Shown: positions 16,577 to 24,353 of the stretch, piece by piece | How positions within the stretch are numbered: position 1 is the first letter of the stretch | How the letters are laid out: every line of letters begins with the position of its first letter | Assembly: GCA_905197955.1 (NCBI GenBank) | Contig: CAJKAR010000020.1 | Span: forward strand, 16,348 to 80,347 | DNA: 64,000 nucleotides | Direction: 5' to 3' | From: an uncultured Lentisphaeria bacterium | GTDB taxonomy: Bacteria > Verrucomicrobiota > Lentisphaeria > Victivallales > UBA1829 | Program-made: the position numbers and the translations under genes | Notes under the pieces: generated by a model | The model's input: only the letters and a program-made list of their open reading frames with translations | What the model was told of the DNA's origin: nothing | Database searches by the model: none

Positions 16577-17362
16577 ATGTTGAAACCCTTGTTTGCCACA
16601 CTGCTTCTTGCTTCTCTTGCATCCTTTGCAGCGGAAAGCACTCCACTGACCAGAACCTTTGCCTATCAGGGGAAAACCTATCGGACCTCGATCGCTCCCT
16701 CGGGGATTTTTTATCAGGGAATGTTCGGAAAGACGCAGGTATTCACGAACATCTCCGTGGTCGGCAGCTACCGAGATACTGCGGAAAAATATGATACGCG
16801 TCTGTTTCAAAATGCGGCAAAGAATGTATCGTGCACATTGGAACAGCTTGGTAACAACCGAGTCCGGATTATTTCCGTCGGGACAGTAGGGAATGCAAAA
16901 TATCCGGAAGCTGCAACGTATCGTCAGACCACACTCTTCGAACCGGATCGGATTAAAATTGATTATCAGTACACCACAAAAGTCCCGATGGCGACGCACA
17001 TGGATATTTTCAACAGCATTATGAACTTTCCGCTCCCGGCGGTTGTGGATCGGGGGCTCTCATTGACAGACGCGGGAAAAAAGGAGGAATTGCTCTCGGT
17101 TCCCGCGGTCTGTGAGAAGAACAAGGGCCTCCGGAAAGGCGGACTTGTGGAAGTCAAAATCTCGTATCCGGAAGGGATTTTTCAGGCGACAGCCGGAACT
17201 AAGACAAATTTCAGTGTCAAGGACTGCCGCAGCTGGGGGGAAAACAATTTCCGTCTGGATGCAGCATCTTTAAGTTTCTGGAAGAACAAACCAGAGACCT
17301 ATCCGGCAGGAAAAGTCTGGAGCTGGTCGGTGGAGTACCGCTTCACACCGCACGAGGACTGA
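16577..17362 (+). CDS. Secreted protein of unknown function (cassette C)
   Basis: 261 aa after AGGAGGAA. The signal peptide MLKPLFATLLLASLASFAAES is clear. The rest is predicted mostly beta: alternating hydrophobic strands such as RVRIISVGTVGN, RIKIDYQYTTKVP and the C-terminal WSWSVEYRFTP. I recognise no catalytic motif or family. It is the last gene of the ROK-pseudopilin-GH2 unit, separated from it by 91 nt and a strong hairpin. A galactose-mutarotase-like or carbohydrate-binding beta-sandwich is conceivable, but this rests on strand pattern alone. Confidence 0.75.
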   Translation: MLKPLFATLLLASLASFAAESTPLTRTFAYQGKTYRTSIAPSGIFYQGMFGKTQVFTNISVVGSYRDTAEKYDTRLFQNAAKNVSCTLEQLGNNRVRIISVGTVGNAKYPEAATYRQTTLFEPDRIKIDYQYTTKVPMATHMDIFNSIMNFPLPAVVDRGLSLTDAGKKEELLSVPAVCEKNKGLRKGGLVEVKISYPEGIFQATAGTKTNFSVKDCRSWGENNFRLDAASLSFWKNKPETYPAGKVWSWSVEYRFTPHED

Positions 17363-17386
17363 TCCTCCGCGCGACAGATTTTCACA

Positions 17387-17500
17387 TCAAATCAACGCCT
17401 TTTTCTTTCTTGCCGCACCGGGAGATTTTCCCGTGATGCGGCGGAATTCCCCTGAAAAATAGAAAGGATCGCAATAACCGAGTTTGAATGCAATCTCTGA
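17387..17500 (-). pseudogene. C-terminal remnant of an AraC-family regulator
   Basis: Read on the minus strand from 17500, the frame gives SEIAFKLGYCDPFYFSGEFR, then RITGKSPGAARKKKALI and a stop at 17389-17387. This is the second helix-turn-helix and tail of an AraC regulator (compare IKEIAEMAGYRNPLHFSSEF in the gene at 4234). A stop codon lies immediately before the Ser, and nothing of the remaining protein is present. The truncated end meets the remnant of a glycosidase gene on the other strand at about 17501. Confidence 0.85.
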
Positions 17501-17501
17501 T

Positions 17502-17711
17502 TATGGGAATGGGAAAAATCGCGGACGCGCCGATCTGGCAATGAAGGTTCCGTCTGCGGTAAAAGACTGGACCAGTCAGGCAATCGGACTCGACGGTTCC
17601 GTTCTGGGCACGATCCCTTCGGAAATAAAAGATGGCAGACTCCACTTCCGCGCCGAAGTCTTCGGCCCCGCCGGAGTCACCATGATCTACCGGATCACCG
17701 CAAATCAATAA
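17502..17711 (+). pseudogene. C-terminal remnant of a secreted glycosidase
   Basis: The plus-strand frame ending at 17711 encodes about 70 residues including LDGSVLGTIPSEIKDGRLHF and VTMIYRITANQ. This matches in pattern the C-terminal strands of the enzyme at 52365 (LGPDGDVRGEISPDFKNG then LSFKAD and MAYHLFR). There is no ribosome site and no upstream catalytic domain; the left end abuts the AraC remnant. It is read as the tail of a deleted enzyme gene that was once divergent from that AraC gene. Confidence 0.65.
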
Positions 17712-17742
17712 ACCGGCTCTCCGCAGCCGAACACCGGAACGC

Positions 17743-18573
17743 TCAGGTGAGCAGTTCCATCCAGGGAATGGTGTTGACCGAATAGTCTTCCCATTCCCTG
17801 TTTTCATAAAATACCTTCATAAGGAAGAGTCCGCGGGCGGGAGCAGTGTCACGGGCGGCGCAGCGGCTCCGCGCCTCCAGCATCTCCGGCACGATTTCCG
17901 GAGCAATGCGGCCGCGGCCGATCTCCGCCAGAACCCCGACCATGCTCCGAACCATCTTATAGAGAAATCCGTCGCCAATAAAATGAATGCATTTCAGCGA
18001 ACCGCACTCATACACTTCCGCCCGGAGAATCGAGCGGACAGGATCATCATATTTTTTTGATTCCACGGAGAATGTGGAAAAATCGTGCGTTCCTTTCAGA
18101 AATCCAAGTGCCCGGGAAACGGCATCCAGATCATGAAAATCATGCAGATGCCAGCTCCAGCGGCTCGTGAACGGATTGACCTCTCCGCTGTTGATGACAT
18201 AAACATAGGATTTAGCCTTTGCGGAAAAACGTGCATTGAAGCTCTCCGGAACCGTTGCGACAGAACGGATGCGGATATCCTCGGGCAGAAGCCGGTTCAG
18301 CGCCTTGCAAATCTTCCAGTCCGGAATATCCCGGTCCGGAGGCGTGGTAAAAGAGACCGTCAACCCCAACGAATGCACCCCGGAATCGGTCCGGCTGCTT
18401 CCCTGGATCCGAATCGGGATCTCCCCGAAGAGCTTGAACAGACGCTCCTCTACGACCTGCTGAACGGTCAAACCATTGGGCTGTCTCTGCCATCCGTGAT
18501 AAGCGGTTCCGTCGAACGCCACGACCATGCGGATGGTCCGCGGCGGAATCTGTACACGAGCCGTTTCGTCCAT
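17743..18573 (-). CDS. truA: tRNA pseudouridine(38-40) synthase
   Basis: 276 aa. It converts uridines 38-40 of the tRNA anticodon arm to pseudouridine. The catalytic Asp is in GSSRTDSGVHS; FDGTAYHGWQRQP marks the N-terminus and GDGFLYKMVRSMVG the C-terminal domain. The start at 18573 is chosen because it lies 1 nt after the tsaE stop; the frame is open for 23 more codons upstream inside tsaE. Part of the thiL-tsaE-truA group on the minus strand. Confidence 0.96.
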   Translation of the reverse strand: MDETARVQIPPRTIRMVVAFDGTAYHGWQRQPNGLTVQQVVEERLFKLFGEIPIRIQGSSRTDSGVHSLGLTVSFTTPPDRDIPDWKICKALNRLLPEDIRIRSVATVPESFNARFSAKAKSYVYVINSGEVNPFTSRWSWHLHDFHDLDAVSRALGFLKGTHDFSTFSVESKKYDDPVRSILRAEVYECGSLKCIHFIGDGFLYKMVRSMVGVLAEIGRGRIAPEIVPEMLEARSRCAARDTAPARGLFLMKVFYENREWEDYSVNTIPWMELLT

Positions 18574-18574
18574 C

Positions 18575-19009
18575 TTACCGCCTGATCCGGATGATTCTGC
18601 GGTTCTCTTCCGGCGTATGTTCGATTTCGATATTGACCGCATCGGCGGGATACAGATCCTCGGCGCGTTCCGGCCACTCGATCAGGGAAATCGCATTCCG
18701 GTCAAACAGGAAATCGTCGATGCCGAATGCAAGAGCCGCATCGGAATCGGCAATCCGGTAGAGATCCATGTGGTAAAGCATGTTCGATGCACCGAACGGA
18801 TATTCCTGCACAATCGTGAAGGTCGGACTCGATACCGGGTCCTGAATACCGAGACCGCGGGCAAATCCGCGGGTAAATGCGGTTTTCCCTGCACCAAGAT
18901 TTCCGCGCAGAAGAATGATGGTCCCCAGAGCGGTTTCTCCGGCGATCCGGGCGGCGAGAGCTTCCGTCTCTTCCGGAGAACGGGTCTCAAATGTTTCAAC
19001 TGTTTTCAT
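18575..19009 (-). CDS. tsaE: tRNA threonylcarbamoyladenosine biosynthesis ATPase TsaE
   Basis: 144 aa. It is the ATPase partner of TsaB and TsaD in t6A37 synthesis. The Walker A motif is GNLGAGKT, and family signatures SSPTFTIVQEY, YHMDLYR and LIEWPERA are all present. The start at 19009 (MKTVE) overlaps the thiL stop by 14 nt. A TTG four codons upstream lies too close to AAGGA to be preferred. tsaB and tsaD are not in the window. Confidence 0.95.
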   Translation of the reverse strand: MKTVETFETRSPEETEALAARIAGETALGTIILLRGNLGAGKTAFTRGFARGLGIQDPVSSPTFTIVQEYPFGASNMLYHMDLYRIADSDAALAFGIDDFLFDRNAISLIEWPERAEDLYPADAVNIEIEHTPEENRRIIRIRR

Positions 19010-19889
19010 GGAAATGATCAAATCCTTTTCTCTTCAAATCCGGCAAATTCATCAGAGTTCCGGGAGTTCCCTCCAGAAAAACTCCGAATTTTGAGAGCCG
19101 GGTATATGGAAATTCCGCAATCAGAGCATCCGCATCTCCGGGTGCAACGGCAAAAATCAGTTCATAGTCCTCTCCATCGGTCAAGGCCTCCTCCAGGGTG
19201 GCACCAGCGTACCGGGGGACCGCATCAGGATCCAAGCGGAGCGCGAGTCCCGAATCAGAGGCCATCCGGAGCGCATCCTTCAAAAGGCCGTCGCTGACAT
19301 CCATCATGGCATGGACACATCGCTGTTTTCCAAGATATCGTCCTTCCTCCAGACGCGGTTCAAAATGCAGATGACGACGTGTCGGAAACGATCTTCCGAA
19401 GCTCCCGGTTCCGCAGAGCAGATCGCCCGGCTGCGCCGTGCGTCTCAGCTTCATGCAGTCGGCCGGCACACTCCCCAGAATCGAAAGCGTGAACACGGCC
19501 CCCGGAGCCGGCAGAGCGGAAACATCCCCTCCGACAATACACATTCCATATCTGGCACATGTCTCCTGCGCCGCTTCAAAAAAACGGTAGAGAACCTTCT
19601 CCTCCAGCGGATTTGCCGCGATGGTCAGCAACGCATGAGTGGGAGCCCCTCCCATCGCCGCAATATCGCTGACATTCCGCTTGACCAGCTTTTCCGCAAC
19701 AGAAGCGATCTCTTCCCCGGGCAGATAATGAATCCCTTCGATCACCTGATCGACTGCGGAAAGCAGCAGAGAATCCGATCCCGGCAGACGAATTGCGGCG
19801 CAGTCGTCACCGGGCCCCTCGACAACATCCGCACTCTGCGGAAAAAGCCGTTTCAACCTGGCAACAAGCGCCTCTTCATTCATAGACAT
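18996..19889 (-). CDS. thiL: Thiamine-monophosphate kinase
   Basis: 297 aa. It phosphorylates thiamine phosphate to thiamine pyrophosphate. Family motifs: EGPGDDCAAI (metal and ATP), SAVDQVIEGIHY, RNVSDIAAMGG, IVGGDVS and MMDVSDGLLKDA. The ATG at 19889 shares its A with the stop of the preceding NfeD-like gene, so the two are coupled. It may serve the TPP-dependent transketolase pair at 34863-36171, among other enzymes. Confidence 0.96.
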   Translation of the reverse strand: MSMNEEALVARLKRLFPQSADVVEGPGDDCAAIRLPGSDSLLLSAVDQVIEGIHYLPGEEIASVAEKLVKRNVSDIAAMGGAPTHALLTIAANPLEEKVLYRFFEAAQETCARYGMCIVGGDVSALPAPGAVFTLSILGSVPADCMKLRRTAQPGDLLCGTGSFGRSFPTRRHLHFEPRLEEGRYLGKQRCVHAMMDVSDGLLKDALRMASDSGLALRLDPDAVPRYAGATLEEALTDGEDYELIFAVAPGDADALIAEFPYTRLSKFGVFLEGTPGTLMNLPDLKRKGFDHFHENS

Positions 19890-20488
19890 CACACCTTCCG
19901 GACCAGGAAGAGGGCATCGGAGAGAGCTTCCACCACTTTAACCGGCGTTCCCGTCGGGATTTCCTCATCGGCCACGGCAGTGATCTCCTGCGTGGAGCCC
20001 TTCAAATTCACGGTGACTTTTCCATGCTCCCCTCTGCCCGCGGGAATGGTAATATAAACCGTTCCACCTGCGCCGACGATATCATTCGTCTTGACATTTC
20101 CGCTGTGCTGGAGCTTGAACATCAGGTAAATCGCCATTGCCGTCAGGAACATCGCGAAAAGTCCGATCACAAAAGCCGCCAGGAATCCCAGCCAGCCGGA
20201 TTTTCCCCACACCACCCCCGTCCAGCCGAACATCGTCACAAACGCCAGAATGGATTTGAAGCTGATCAGCTGAAAATCCAGAAAACCGGTATCCACATGA
20301 TCCACTGCATCGAAGGTTCCATCCGGAGCGACATCCCCCGGTCCATTCACACCTCCGATCTCGAATGTGGAAAAACAGAGTGTGAAAAGAAAGAACAAAG
20401 TCCCTCCAATCGCTGCGCACCAGTAGAGTGTCATGGCGGTTCCGCCGGCTAGAAAATTTCCGATTCCCGTAACCAGTTGCTCCAACAT
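19889..20488 (-). CDS. NfeD-like membrane protein
   Basis: 199 aa after AGGAGGAAGAG. There are three predicted transmembrane segments (about 18-40, 72-94 and 98-122) and a C-terminal soluble domain of about 70 residues that fits the NfeD OB-fold (GAGGTVYITIPAGRGEHG, then GTPVKVVEAL). NfeD proteins usually pair with a flotillin/stomatin-like protein and organise membrane domains; no such partner is adjacent. The assignment is from topology and the C-terminal pattern. Confidence 0.65.
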   Translation of the reverse strand: MLEQLVTGIGNFLAGGTAMTLYWCAAIGGTLFFLFTLCFSTFEIGGVNGPGDVAPDGTFDAVDHVDTGFLDFQLISFKSILAFVTMFGWTGVVWGKSGWLGFLAAFVIGLFAMFLTAMAIYLMFKLQHSGNVKTNDIVGAGGTVYITIPAGRGEHGKVTVNLKGSTQEITAVADEEIPTGTPVKVVEALSDALFLVRKV

Positions 20489-20519
20489 AGCTCTTCCTCC
20501 TTTTTCTGTTGTTTAGCGA

Positions 20520-20864
20520 TCAATGCCGGAACATGAAGTAGACCGCCCCCGTCAGACAGAGCCCGGCCCAGATGTAGTCCAGCTTGAATCCTTCCTTCAT
20601 GTAGATCAGCGAAAACGGCACGAAAACTGACAGCGTAATCACTTCCTGCATGATCTTCAGCTGCGCCAGCGTCAAGCCGCCCGCATAGCCGATGCGGTTC
20701 GCCGGCACCTGAATCAAATACTCGAACAGAGCGATTCCCCAGCTCACCAGCGCGGCAAGATACCACGCTTTCCCCGACATGTTTTTCAGGTGCCCGTACC
20801 ACGCAAACGTCATGAACAAATTCGACGCCACAAGCAGAAGTATTGTTTTAACTATAACAGGCAT
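20520..20864 (-). CDS. DUF486 (DMT-like) small membrane protein
   Basis: 114 aa with four predicted transmembrane helices. Hallmark segments are TFAWYGHLK near residue 20, SWGIALFEYLIQVPANRIG and QLKIMQEVITLSVF, all typical of DUF486 proteins in the drug/metabolite transporter superfamily. The transported compound is unknown. It lies 2 nt from the neighbouring dead-protease gene and is probably in one transcript with it. Confidence 0.85.
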   Translation of the reverse strand: MPVIVKTILLLVASNLFMTFAWYGHLKNMSGKAWYLAALVSWGIALFEYLIQVPANRIGYAGGLTLAQLKIMQEVITLSVFVPFSLIYMKEGFKLDYIWAGLCLTGAVYFMFRH

Positions 20865-20866
20865 GG

Positions 20867-21745
20867 CTATTTTTTCAACCCCTTTTTATCCAGTAAATCC
20901 AAACTGACCAGCAAATCCGCTGCTCTGGAAAGGCAACGGTCGCCTGACGCAGTAAACTCTTCCGCGCATACCTTCTCATACGATTCCTGCGGCTCCGCCG
21001 GAATCGCAATCTGCGGCAGAAACCGCGTATACCGGACATTCCCCGCTCCTTCCGGCGGAACAGGAACCAGCCATTTTCTCCCGGAAACCATCACCTTTTT
21101 TCTAGGATAAGGTCTCCCTGCGGTCGGTTCCCCGATCCGGATTCCCCTTCGAGCCGCCGTCAGCATGGATGCCAGAATCTCCGAAGCTCCTTCCGTTGCC
21201 GGACCGGTCAGAATCGCAGTGTGAGCCCCTCCGGAAGTCCCGCTCTCCTCAAGAAAACGGGACAAGCTGCGCGACAGCTCCTCTCCGTTTCCAGAAGAAC
21301 AGGACCGCAAATCAAGAATCAGTCCCTTCTCCTCCGCCTTCAACAGCTTGAGCAGTTCCGCGATCTCCCGTTCCCCGATCGAATCCAGCCGGAAATACAT
21401 GATTCCATTCGACAGTCGGACTGCCGGGAGCATCTTCCTTGTTTTCCTCTCCGAAGCGGAATCGCCCCCCTTCTGTTCCGAAGCATTCCGTTCCACAGAA
21501 ACTCCGGCCCCCAGAGAATCCATCACTGCGACAAGCGCTCTATCCACATCCGGCTCTTCAAGCCGGTTCCGGAACTGCGGATACTCTTTTGCAAGCATCT
21601 CGAAGAGTTCACGGAACTCCTTCTGGAAGCGCTCCTGGAACGGGAACGGTTCTGTCCCCCGCTCCCGCGCCGGAAAAGACTCCTCCCCGGCTGCGGAAAC
21701 CACAGCCAGAAGAAGAAAACAAAGGAGTCCGGAGAACTTCAGCAT
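20867..21745 (-). CDS. Secreted S41-peptidase homologue lacking catalytic residues
   Basis: 292 aa. The start at 21745 (MLKFS) is preferred because it begins a signal peptide and follows GGTGG; an ATG seven codons upstream is also possible. The C-terminal half has the tail-specific protease fold: GLILDLRSCSSGNGEE, then ATEGASEILASML and RIGEPTAGRP. Aligned without gaps to the family S-A-S-A-S-E...G-E-x-T-F-G-K segment, the catalytic Ser is Gly and the general-base Lys is Arg. There is no PDZ domain. It is probably a binding or scaffold protein, not a protease. It sits just after purE. Confidence 0.75.
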   Translation of the reverse strand: MLKFSGLLCFLLLAVVSAAGEESFPARERGTEPFPFQERFQKEFRELFEMLAKEYPQFRNRLEEPDVDRALVAVMDSLGAGVSVERNASEQKGGDSASERKTRKMLPAVRLSNGIMYFRLDSIGEREIAELLKLLKAEEKGLILDLRSCSSGNGEELSRSLSRFLEESGTSGGAHTAILTGPATEGASEILASMLTAARRGIRIGEPTAGRPYPRKKVMVSGRKWLVPVPPEGAGNVRYTRFLPQIAIPAEPQESYEKVCAEEFTASGDRCLSRAADLLVSLDLLDKKGLKK

Positions 21746-21767
21746 AAGACCACCGGCGGAACACATG

Positions 21768-22277
21768 TTATTCGCTGAGTTTGGCTATTTCCTTCTGAAG
21801 AGAAGCATCGGCCTCTTCGACCTTCCGGCTCTGAGCGGCACGGAACTCTTTGAGCTTCGCGGCAAGTGCCGGATCTGAAAGCGCAAGGATCGAAATAGCG
21901 AGAAGTGCGGAATTTTTCGCACCGGCTTTTCCCGCCGTCACAGTTGCCACCGGAATTCCCGGAGGCATCTGAACCATCGCCAGCAGCGCATCGAGTCCAT
22001 TAAAGGGCTCGCACGCCATGGGGATGCCGATGACCGGCAGAGTCGTATGCGCCGCAATAACGCCGGCAAGATGCGCCGCCATGCCGGCTGCACAGATAAT
22101 GACTTTGAAACCGTCGCGCTCCGCGTTTTTCGCGAACTCCGCCGCCGCATCCGGCGTGCGGTGGGCCGACATAACCCGCGCCGTATAATCAACGCCGAAC
22201 GAATTGAGCGTATCAAACGCACCCTTGAGCGAAATCAGATCGCTCTTGCTGCCCATGATAATTGCAATTTGTGCCAT
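21768..22277 (-). CDS. purE: N5-carboxyaminoimidazole ribonucleotide mutase
   Basis: 169 aa. It performs the carboxyl transfer step of purine synthesis. Class I PurE signatures: MGSKSDL at the N-terminus, VMSAHRTPD, ICAAGMAAHLAGVIAAHT and PVIGIPM. The start follows AAGGGAG. The usual partner purK is not adjacent. An intrinsic terminator (22294-22326) lies only 17 nt upstream of its start codon, so purE is either read from a promoter hidden in that short gap or controlled by read-through. Confidence 0.96.
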   Translation of the reverse strand: MAQIAIIMGSKSDLISLKGAFDTLNSFGVDYTARVMSAHRTPDAAAEFAKNAERDGFKVIICAAGMAAHLAGVIAAHTTLPVIGIPMACEPFNGLDALLAMVQMPPGIPVATVTAGKAGAKNSALLAISILALSDPALAAKLKEFRAAQSRKVEEADASLQKEIAKLSE

Positions 22278-22293
22278 GGAAAACTCCCTTGAT

Positions 22294-22326
22294 AAAAAAA
22301 GCGCGCCGAACCGTGGCCGACGCGCC
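22294..22326 (-). terminator. Intrinsic terminator between rpoZ and purE
   Basis: On the minus strand GGCGCGTCGG pairs with TTCGGCGCGC (about 9 bp with wobbles), followed by seven T residues (22300-22294). It ends the etfB-etfA-acd-rpoZ transcript, or acts as an attenuator for purE. Confidence 0.75.
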
Positions 22327-22350
22327 GTTTTCCGATCTTTCGGAAGAAGA

Positions 22351-22632
22351 TCAGTTGTTGTTCTTCATGCCGATTTCGCCGGACTCGCGTTTCGCGGCTT
22401 CCTTCACGGCATTGATCTCCTTGAGGAAATCGTTTTCCGTTCCGTTGAAGTTCGCTACGAGCTTGCCTTCAGCGATTTCGAGCAGAGCCACGTCCAGATG
22501 GTTCTCATCCTTGCAGCGGACCATCGGCCGTGCGCCGTATGCGAGCTGACGGGCGCGCCGCGATGCAAGAAGAATCAGAGTCTTGGCATCGGGAATGACC
22601 AGTTTTGCTCTTTCCAGATAATCGTTGTTCAT
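22351..22632 (-). CDS. rpoZ: RNA polymerase omega subunit
   Basis: 93 aa. The conserved core KTLILLASRRARQLAYGARP matches the omega signature (x-L-x-x-x-A-x-R-A-R-Q-L-x-x-G), followed by ALLEIAEGKL. Omega helps assemble the polymerase by holding the beta-prime tail. It is the last gene of the unit with the acyl-CoA dehydrogenase and etfAB, 16 nt after the former, which is an unusual partner set. Confidence 0.88.
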   Translation of the reverse strand: MNNDYLERAKLVIPDAKTLILLASRRARQLAYGARPMVRCKDENHLDVALLEIAEGKLVANFNGTENDFLKEINAVKEAAKRESGEIGMKNNN

Positions 22633-22648
22633 TCAGAATCTCCGTTAA

Positions 22649-24340
22649 TCAGTAGTCGATGACGTCGCGATGTCTGTCAATGGTCGACAGGTCGCCGCTC
22701 ATGACGATCTGATAGTTTCGTTCAAAATCATGTGCCGCGTCGAGGATGTAACGCTCCGCAAGCGGAACACGTTTCGGATACTTCTTCGCATCCCGGAGCA
22801 TCAGCAGTCCGACCAGAACGATCGTCTCGTTCTCCACCAGATTTCTGGCTCTGAGATCATGATAGGCGGAATCCTTCTTGTCCGCGACATATTTGACCGC
22901 TTCGATCTGCTTTTTGTGCATTTCATCCAGCATTTTCAGAAGACGGCAGTCGAGACCGTCGCAGGACATTCCGAGAAGCTCTTCGATCATCGGATCCAGA
23001 ACGCGCTGCATGATTCCGCCGATCGCGGCAACCACCTGAAGCTGTGTCGTACCCTCGTAAATATTCGTGATTCGGGCATCGCGATAGTAGCGCTCCGCAT
23101 CGAAGTCATGCATGTAACCGGTTCCGCCGTGGATCTGAATGCAGTCGTAGGCGATCTGGTTTGCAATCTCCGTGGAGAGAGCTTTGCACATCGGGGTCAG
23201 CGCTGCGGCAACCTTGACATAATATTTCGCCTTCTCGGAACGCTCGTCGAGCTGATTGTAGGAGAAGCGAAGATCAACCGCTTTCGTGGTCTCGTAAAGA
23301 AGCGTTCTGGCAGCGGTAAGTTTCGTCTTCATCTTCGCCAGCATCTCGTAGATCGCCGGGAATTTATCGATGCTCTGTTTGAACTGGACTCGTTCGGACG
23401 CATATTTTCTTGCCTCGCGGTAGGAGGCTTCCGCAATACCGAGCGCCTGTCCGCTGATCGCCACGCGGGCGCCGTTCATCAGGCTCATCACATATTTGAT
23501 AAGTCCGAACCGCTGCTTGCCGCAGAGTTCCGCCGGAACGTTGTTGTACTGGAGCTCCGCAGTCGACACGCCGTGGATTCCGAGCTTGTGCTCAATACGG
23601 CGGACCTTGAGTTCCGGGCACGCTTCGCAGATGAACATGGAAAGTCCGCGACCATCGGTGGTGCCTTCCTGCGAACGGGCAAGTACCAGATGGATCTGGG
23701 CACAGCCGTTCGTAATGAAACGTTTCATACCGTTCAGATACCATTTTCCATCGGGGCCCTGCGTTGCTTTGAGGCGGACGGACTGGAGGTCGGAACCGGA
23801 ATCCGGCTCGGTGAGGTCCATGGAGCCGTCGGCTTCTCCGGAGGCAAAGCGCGGAAGATACTTCTGGCGCTGCTCTTCCGAACCGAATTCGCAGATGGTT
23901 TCCGCAATGTCCTGAAGACCGATCAGATTCTGAAGAGAGGCATCGGCGCGGGCAACCATTTCCGTCATCATGGTATAGATGGTGGTGGGGAAGTTCAGTC
24001 CGCCGTACTGACGCGGCAACATCACGCCCATCACGCCGGCATCTTTGAGATCCTGGAGGTTCTTGTCGGTCAGAGGATGATATTTGACGACGCCGTCCTT
24101 GAGGGTCGGTCCCTCTTCATCCACCTGACGGGAACGGGGAGCAATGCGCTCACCGGTGATCTCGCCGATAACGGAAAGAATACGTTTGTAATTGTCCTTT
24201 GCGTCTTCAAAATTTTCCGGCGCGTAGTCGAATTTTTCGGCCTGTTTGTAATTGTCCTCGCGAAGAGCGACAAGCTCCTCCATTTCGAGGTTTTCCAGCG
24301 TGAACATCAGGTCCGGATTGTCAGTGTAAAAGTTAGACAT
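22649..24340 (-). CDS. Acyl-CoA dehydrogenase
   Basis: 563 aa, FAD-dependent. Segments: the N-terminal helical domain, the beta domain with SMDLTEPDSGSDLQSV and KRFITNGCAQIHLVLAR, and the C-terminal domain with YDCIQIHGGTGYMHDFDAE and ITNIYEGTTQLQ, where the Glu of IYEGT is the expected catalytic base. About 120 C-terminal residues beyond this make it longer than short-chain enzymes (~380 aa) and like the ~590-aa subfamily. Electrons should pass to the EtfAB encoded directly upstream (13-nt gap). The acyl substrate is unknown. Confidence 0.93.
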   Translation of the reverse strand: MSNFYTDNPDLMFTLENLEMEELVALREDNYKQAEKFDYAPENFEDAKDNYKRILSVIGEITGERIAPRSRQVDEEGPTLKDGVVKYHPLTDKNLQDLKDAGVMGVMLPRQYGGLNFPTTIYTMMTEMVARADASLQNLIGLQDIAETICEFGSEEQRQKYLPRFASGEADGSMDLTEPDSGSDLQSVRLKATQGPDGKWYLNGMKRFITNGCAQIHLVLARSQEGTTDGRGLSMFICEACPELKVRRIEHKLGIHGVSTAELQYNNVPAELCGKQRFGLIKYVMSLMNGARVAISGQALGIAEASYREARKYASERVQFKQSIDKFPAIYEMLAKMKTKLTAARTLLYETTKAVDLRFSYNQLDERSEKAKYYVKVAAALTPMCKALSTEIANQIAYDCIQIHGGTGYMHDFDAERYYRDARITNIYEGTTQLQVVAAIGGIMQRVLDPMIEELLGMSCDGLDCRLLKMLDEMHKKQIEAVKYVADKKDSAYHDLRARNLVENETIVLVGLLMLRDAKKYPKRVPLAERYILDAAHDFERNYQIVMSGDLSTIDRHRDVIDY

Positions 24341-24353
24341 CTGTAATCTCTCC

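Noticed and set aside
22670..24346. A 558-codon open frame antisense to the acyl-CoA dehydrogenase
   Set aside because: No ribosome site or domain; the sense gene is well supported.
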